In this document: piece after piece, positions 59,759 through 64,000 of the stretch
How positions within the stretch are numbered: the first letter of the stretch is position 1
Layout: every line of letters starts with the position of its first letter
DNA from: Bacteroidota bacterium
GTDB lineage: Bacteria > Bacteroidota > Bacteroidia > B-17B0 > Aurantibacillaceae
DNA length: 64,000 nucleotides
Direction: 5' to 3'
NCBI GenBank assembly: GCA_019638705.1
Contig: JAHBTI010000008.1
Span: 1-64,000 of the forward strand
Program-made: the position numbers and the translations under genes
The notes under the pieces: model-generated
What the model was told of the DNA's origin: nothing
What the model saw: the letters and a program-made list of their open reading frames with translations, nothing else
The model's database searches: none

Positions 59759-60580
59759 ATGTTAGCAAGTATCATCATTCCCTGCTACAATGCCGAATTG
59801 TACATCGAGCAAACTTTAAAATCTGTTTTATCACAAACCGAAGCAGATTTTGAAATTGTTTTAATTGACGACGGCAGCACCGACAAATCAAAAGAAATTA
59901 TTTTGTCGTTTAACGACAATCGCATAAACTATTTTTATCAGTCCAACAAAGGCGTATCAGCAGCGAGAAACAAAGGGCTTTCCGAAGCAAAAGGAGAGTA
60001 CGTCATTTTTTTTGATGCCGACGATATTATGCCGAACGGTTTTTTGCACTCGCGCGTTTTGTTGTTGGAACAAAACAATGAGCTCGCTTTTGTAAGCGGC
60101 AATATTCAAAAATTTACGGGCGAACTAACATATCCCAACATTCTGCGCGGCATAAGCAACAACGGAGTACACGAAATTTTGTTTTACGACAAAGATGTGG
60201 CAGGTTGCCCTTCCAATTATTTATTCAGAACAAATTTTCTGTTGCAACACAACATACTTTTCAATGAAAACATTTCAAGCCCTGCCGATAAATTTTTTTT
60301 GTTGCAATGTTTGGCTTACGGAAAAACCCAATGTTCACCTGATGTCGTGAAGCTTTTGTATCGTATTTCCGAAAACAGCATGTCGGGAAAACTCACCAAA
60401 AAATTAGCTTTAGACAACGAACTATATTTTAAAGAATTGGTGAAACACCATTTAATTCCCGACAACATTAAAAGAAAAGTTTTGAGAAAGGGCTATTATA
60501 TGTTGTGCCTGTCGTACTTAAAACTTAAACAACCTTTAAAAGCATTTTATTATTTAATTAAAACCATTTTTATTTTTTAA
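59759..60580 (+). CDS. family 2 glycosyltransferase
   Basis: 273 residues. GT-A pattern from the first residues: ASIIIPCYNAELYIEQTLKSVLSQ, then IVLIDDGSTDKSKEI, NKGVSAARNKGLSEAKGEYVIFFDADD near residue 62. The typical C-terminal domain is replaced by a helical, basic tail (KRKVLRKGYYMLCLSYLKLKQP). Sugar unknown. Confidence 0.9.
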   Translation: MLASIIIPCYNAELYIEQTLKSVLSQTEADFEIVLIDDGSTDKSKEIILSFNDNRINYFYQSNKGVSAARNKGLSEAKGEYVIFFDADDIMPNGFLHSRVLLLEQNNELAFVSGNIQKFTGELTYPNILRGISNNGVHEILFYDKDVAGCPSNYLFRTNFLLQHNILFNENISSPADKFFLLQCLAYGKTQCSPDVVKLLYRISENSMSGKLTKKLALDNELYFKELVKHHLIPDNIKRKVLRKGYYMLCLSYLKLKQPLKAFYYLIKTIFIF

Positions 60581-60584
60581 GCTC

Positions 60585-62486
60585 ATGTGCGGTATTTCGG
60601 GTTTCATAGATTTTACAAATAATTCGTCAAAAGAAATTTTGAAACGAATGTCCGACACACTTGCTCACCGCGGACCGGACGGTTTTGGCGAAGAATTTTT
60701 TGAAAAAGATAATTTCCAAATCGGACTTGGACATCGCCGCTTGTCAATTATTGATTTGAGCGAGGCGGGTAAACAACCCATGCAATATAAAAATTTGCAC
60801 ATTGTTTTTAACGGAGAAATTTACAATTACCAAGAAATAAAAAATGAATTGCAGGCTCTCGGACATTCGTTCATTTCACATTCCGACACCGAAGTTATTT
60901 TACACGCTTACGAGCAGTGGCACGAAAACTGCTTGCAGAAATTTACGGGTATGTTTGCCTTTGTTATTTACGATGAAGAAAAAAACAACCTCTTTTGCGC
61001 ACGCGACAGAGCAGGCATAAAGCCGTTTTTTTATTATTTCAAAAACAATTTATTCCTTTTCGCTTCCGAACTCAAAGCCTTTCACCAACACCCTGAATTT
61101 GAAAAAGAAATTGACACCAACGCGCTCGCTTTGTTTATGCAGCACGGCAATATTCCTGCACCGCATTGCATTTTTAAAAACTGTTTCAAGCTAAAACCCG
61201 CACACTTTATGCGGTTTCAGACTGCAAATTGCAAATTACAAATTCAACAATACTGGAATGTATATGACGCTTACAACAAACCAAAACTCACTATTTCTTT
61301 TGATGAAGCAAAAACCGAAACCGAAAAAATTTTAGCAAAGGCATTTGAATACCGCATGGTGTCTGATGTTCCCGTGGGTGTGTTTTTAAGCGGCGGTTAC
61401 GATAGTGCGTGTTTAACGGCGTTGCTTCAAAAAAACAACACCGAAAAATTAAAAACCTTTACCATTGCCATGCCCGATATTGGCTTGAACGAAGCGCCTT
61501 ATGCCAAAGACATTGCCAATTATTTGGGAACGGAGCACACAGAAATTGACTGCACACAAAAAGATGCTTTGGATTTAATTCATAATTTACCTTTTTATTA
61601 CGACGAGCCTTTTGCCGACAGCAGCGCAATTCCTACAACTTTGGTTTCTAAAATAGCACGCAAACAGGTTACGGTTGCATTGAGCGCAGACGGTGGCGAT
61701 GAGGTGTTTGCAGGCTACAACCGTTACGATTATTTAATGAAACACGGAAATTTTTTAAATAAAATTCCCGCACCTTTCCGCAAATCCATGTTGGGAATGA
61801 TGAATGTAATTTCTGCCGATAAAATTCCGTATTTCAAAAACACATACAATTTTCATAACCGTTATGAAAAGCTGAAACGTCTGCTCAACAATCCTTCGCC
61901 AAAAAATATGATGCTGAATTTGAGCAAGCAGTTTGAAAGCGAGCAACTGAACGATTTTTTGAAAACAAGTTTTGAGGAATTAGAAACGGCGTATTTAAGC
62001 GAAGAATTAAAAAAAGAATTTTATTCGCCACTCGCCTATATGCAGGCAACAGATTATCAAACCTATTTGCCCGACGACATTCTTCAAAAAGTGGACAGAG
62101 CGAGCATGAGCCAAAGTTTGGAAGCAAGAGAACCCTTCTTAGACCACCACATCATTGAATGGGCAGCACAATTGCCCGATGATTTCAAGTATCACAAAGG
62201 CATAAAAAAATATATTTTAAAAGAAATTGTTCATGCGCACATTCCAAAAAAATTAATGGACAGACCAAAAATGGGTTTCGCTATTCCCATTGAACAGTGG
62301 TTGATGAACGACTTAAAAGATTTGGTGCTGCATTATTTAAGTGATGAAAAAATTGCCTCTCAAAATATTTTTAATCCCAACGCTGTTTCAAAATTAAAAT
62401 CCGATTTCTTTTCGGGCAAAAAAGAACTGGCAGCCAAAATTTGGTATTTGCTGATGTTTGAAATGTGGTACGAGAAGTGGGGTTGA
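60585..62486 (+). CDS. asnB: asparagine synthase (glutamine-hydrolysing)
   Basis: 633 residues. Cys 2 is the glutaminase nucleophile (MCGISGFIDF), with RGPDGFGEEF, HRRLSIIDLSEAGKQPM and VFNGEIYNYQE in the N-terminal domain; the synthetase half has VGVFLSGGYDSACLTALL near residue 265 (P loop) and SADGGDEVFAGYNRYDY near residue 370. In polysaccharide operons such enzymes often amidate uronic acids, so it may serve the glycan instead of free Asn. The tract 61223-61243 contains three 7-bp tandem units in frame (codons 213-220), which would shift the frame if one unit were lost. Confidence 0.85.
   Translation: MCGISGFIDFTNNSSKEILKRMSDTLAHRGPDGFGEEFFEKDNFQIGLGHRRLSIIDLSEAGKQPMQYKNLHIVFNGEIYNYQEIKNELQALGHSFISHSDTEVILHAYEQWHENCLQKFTGMFAFVIYDEEKNNLFCARDRAGIKPFFYYFKNNLFLFASELKAFHQHPEFEKEIDTNALALFMQHGNIPAPHCIFKNCFKLKPAHFMRFQTANCKLQIQQYWNVYDAYNKPKLTISFDEAKTETEKILAKAFEYRMVSDVPVGVFLSGGYDSACLTALLQKNNTEKLKTFTIAMPDIGLNEAPYAKDIANYLGTEHTEIDCTQKDALDLIHNLPFYYDEPFADSSAIPTTLVSKIARKQVTVALSADGGDEVFAGYNRYDYLMKHGNFLNKIPAPFRKSMLGMMNVISADKIPYFKNTYNFHNRYEKLKRLLNNPSPKNMMLNLSKQFESEQLNDFLKTSFEELETAYLSEELKKEFYSPLAYMQATDYQTYLPDDILQKVDRASMSQSLEAREPFLDHHIIEWAAQLPDDFKYHKGIKKYILKEIVHAHIPKKLMDRPKMGFAIPIEQWLMNDLKDLVLHYLSDEKIASQNIFNPNAVSKLKSDFFSGKKELAAKIWYLLMFEMWYEKWG
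61223..61243 (+). repeat. 7-bp tandem repeat inside asnB
   Basis: TGCAAAT, TGCAAAT, TACAAAT in a row. Seven bases per unit is not a multiple of three, so a unit change alters the frame. Confidence 0.75.
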
Positions 62487-62493
62487 ACCCCTT

Positions 62494-63819
62494 TCAACCC
62501 TCAACTTTTACCGTCAAACTTCTTTGATACAGTTCATTCAAAATAACCAAACTTGAAAGAAAAAACGGAATGCAGGGAATTTTTAAGCGCACCAGCGCAC
62601 CAAAATTTGAAATGGAAATGCCCACCGAAAACGCAAAAAAGATAGAGAAAACAAAAGAAAACATGAGCAAGGGGTGTGTTGGAATTAAACTGAAAAACTT
62701 ATACACCTTCAGTTTGACAAGCAGATAAATGGTAAAGCCAAACACAAACATATTTTCTATGGAGCAAATTCCCATTACCACATTTCGCACATCTAAAAAA
62801 GTGGGTCTGAACAGCGTTGCAAAAATAGCTTTGTGTGCTACCGACATTACGCCACTTATGGTGGGTTCATAATCGCCAATATCAAAAGCATTACCACCAT
62901 AATAACTTTGTTTTAAATCGCGTTGCCCCCGCGAAGCCGTTTCAATCACATTTTCTACGGAATATTTTCCTAAAGAACTGCTCATTTGCCGTAAAACAAA
63001 TATGCTCACAAAAAGCCCTGCTGCAAGCAAAACCGGAGCAAACATAACTCTGATAAATGCGATTTTAATTTTAGAAATTCTCAAAGAAAAAAACCATAAA
63101 ATAGAGCCCGGCAATAAGGCAAAAAGCACATAAGGTTTTATCAACAATAATAAATATGAAGCAACTATCAGCGATAAAACATAATTATATCGGCGTTGTT
63201 TTTGTACAAAAAACCAATAAAATCCATGCACATAAAAACATACGGCAGAAAATGTAATGCTGTCTTTCATAATGCCACTACCCCAAAAAAGAACCGAAGG
63301 CACATACAAAATGCTCCATGCGAATTGTTTTTCCAAATCAGGAAATTCGCGGACAAAAATTAAGAACAAACGCCACACGCCAAGATAACACAAAGAAGCC
63401 GTAACAACAGAAGCCGCCATATAACTTTTACAACTCAAAAAAATAACGGGTACAAAACACTTAGAAACAAAGAAGGCATACTTATCGTTTACCCAATAAA
63501 CAGGGGTTTTGGCATCAAGAAGATAAAATTCGGAAATGGAAGGGCGACCAAAATATAAGTATATAAAATCGGCGGGGCGTTCAAACAACACATCAAGCAA
63601 AGCCGAAGCCGTGTAAAAATAATTAACCGTATCGCCGCCATTGTAATAAAAAAAATACACCAAGCCCAAGGCAATTGCGCCAAACATTTTTACAATTAAA
63701 CCCCGTAAAAAATAGTTGTATGCTTTATTCCGCACTTTTTGTTTTATGCTAAATCTGTGCGCGAAAAAAAGAATGACAATAATGTAAACGGGCGCAATTA
63801 ATAAATCAAAAATGTCCAT
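62494..63819 (-). CDS. polytopic membrane protein, possible polysaccharide polymerase-like
   Basis: 441 residues from ATG 63819 (MDIFDLLIAPVYIIVILFFAHRF), with roughly ten or eleven transmembrane segments. There is a periplasmic loop containing YYNGGDTVNYFYTASALLDVLFERPADF and a conserved-looking SVLFWGSGIMKDSITFSAVCFYVHGFYWFF. This layout resembles Wzy-type polymerases, but no diagnostic motif is certain. ABC-exported glycans usually need no Wzy, so its partner is unclear. Convergent with asnB. Confidence 0.6.
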   Translation of the reverse strand: MDIFDLLIAPVYIIVILFFAHRFSIKQKVRNKAYNYFLRGLIVKMFGAIALGLVYFFYYNGGDTVNYFYTASALLDVLFERPADFIYLYFGRPSISEFYLLDAKTPVYWVNDKYAFFVSKCFVPVIFLSCKSYMAASVVTASLCYLGVWRLFLIFVREFPDLEKQFAWSILYVPSVLFWGSGIMKDSITFSAVCFYVHGFYWFFVQKQRRYNYVLSLIVASYLLLLIKPYVLFALLPGSILWFFSLRISKIKIAFIRVMFAPVLLAAGLFVSIFVLRQMSSSLGKYSVENVIETASRGQRDLKQSYYGGNAFDIGDYEPTISGVMSVAHKAIFATLFRPTFLDVRNVVMGICSIENMFVFGFTIYLLVKLKVYKFFSLIPTHPLLMFSFVFSIFFAFSVGISISNFGALVRLKIPCIPFFLSSLVILNELYQRSLTVKVEG

Positions 63820-63827
63820 TGAGTTTT

Positions 63828-63835
63828 TAAAAGTA
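63828..63835 (-). promoter_or_regulatory. -7-like promoter box of the membrane protein gene
   Basis: TACTTTTA on the minus strand (7 of 8 matches) 8 bases before ATG 63819; supports that start over ATG 63840 or 63870. Confidence 0.35.
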
Positions 63836-63899
63836 AACATAAAACCCATTGCTCTGAAATCATCTTTCAACTTTCAACTCTCCACTTTCAACTTATTGC

Positions 63900-63907
63900 T
63901 AAATTTG
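63900..63907 (+). promoter_or_regulatory. -7 promoter box of the kynurenine 3-monooxygenase gene
   Basis: TAAATTTG, exact TAnnTTTG, 5 bases before ATG 63913. Transcription would begin at or very near the start codon. Confidence 0.5.
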
Positions 63908-63912
63908 CGCCC

Positions 63913-64000
63913 ATGAATAAAAACGTAACTATTGTGGGCGCAGGACTTGTAGGTTCTCTGTTGTCCATTTATCTCGCTAAAAAAGGATATACCGTAAACA
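63913..64000 (+). CDS. kmo: FAD-dependent monooxygenase, probably kynurenine 3-monooxygenase (partial, runs off the window)
   Basis: Only the first 29 residues are in the window: MNKNVTIVGAGLVGSLLSIY then LAKKGYTVN, a GxGxxG FAD-binding fold that begins like KMO of Bacteroidota. The rest of the gene is outside. KMO hydroxylates kynurenine in tryptophan degradation or NAD synthesis; nadA-nadB at 46513-48971 encode another route to quinolinate. Confidence 0.65.
   Translation, partial: MNKNVTIVGAGLVGSLLSIYLAKKGYTVN

Noticed and set aside
1-64000. CRISPR arrays and intact insertion sequences
   Set aside because: No regularly spaced repeat series and no transposase frame was found in the window.

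Overview
The window is a piece of a Bacteroidota chromosome. The evidence is the A+T-rich sequence, repeated TAnnTTTG promoter boxes with no purine-rich ribosome binding sites, several giant secreted proteins with type IX secretion (T9SS) C-terminal sorting domains, a gliding-type C-terminal domain, Omp28- and DUF6029-type outer membrane proteins, and many lipoproteins. I cannot name the genus. There is no rRNA, CRISPR array or intact insertion sequence; the only RNA gene I can support is one tRNA with anticodon CAT.

Layout. 1-7150: enoyl-CoA hydratase, small secreted proteins, gatC with a PlsC-type acyltransferase, a T9SS metalloprotease, and a RimB/RimK-like protease-ligase pair. 7131-11560: an accessory island made of an MNT/HEPN pair bracketed by 19-bp direct repeats, a ParE-type toxin-antitoxin pair flanked by near-identical hairpins, a three-gene operon (DNA-glycosylase-like, agmatine/peptidyl-arginine deiminase-like, small helical protein), and a UPF0175/PIN pair. 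11610-25275: housekeeping genes (saccharopine-dehydrogenase-like, S41 protease, CBS protein, pdxJ, hydrolases, ispD, xthA), a cluster of three LPP20/TPR lipoproteins, and a T9SS protein. 25398-32968: a sigma-54-type promoter in front of a 1283-residue gliding-type protein, then sucC, two exported proteins and panB. 33119-35870: small accessory genes (DUF4160/DUF2442, an XRE regulator, SH3 lipoprotein, orphan antitoxin). 35876-46337: an Omp28/DUF6029/TlpA operon, hemL, a gingipain-fold T9SS protein, and a three-part HipBST module. 46513-48971: nadA-nadB.

49168-62486 is a single tightly packed + strand surface-polysaccharide operon: ABC export permease, a RhuM-like gene, ABC ATPase, acetyltransferase, seven glycosyltransferase or related genes, an FkbM methyltransferase and asnB. 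It is followed by a convergent polytopic membrane protein and the start of a kynurenine 3-monooxygenase gene.

The most unusual signals are these: a 29-bp palindromic repeat that is intergenic at 3236-3264 and inserted in frame inside the exporter ATPase gene at 50919-50947; the RhuM-like gene lodged between exporter permease and ATPase with both stop/start overlaps; three hipB operator-like repeats at exact 40-bp intervals; a near-perfect sigma-54 promoter; a G8 tract and a 7-bp tandem repeat in polysaccharide genes; and the deiminase/glycosylase-like three-gene operon inside the toxin-antitoxin island.
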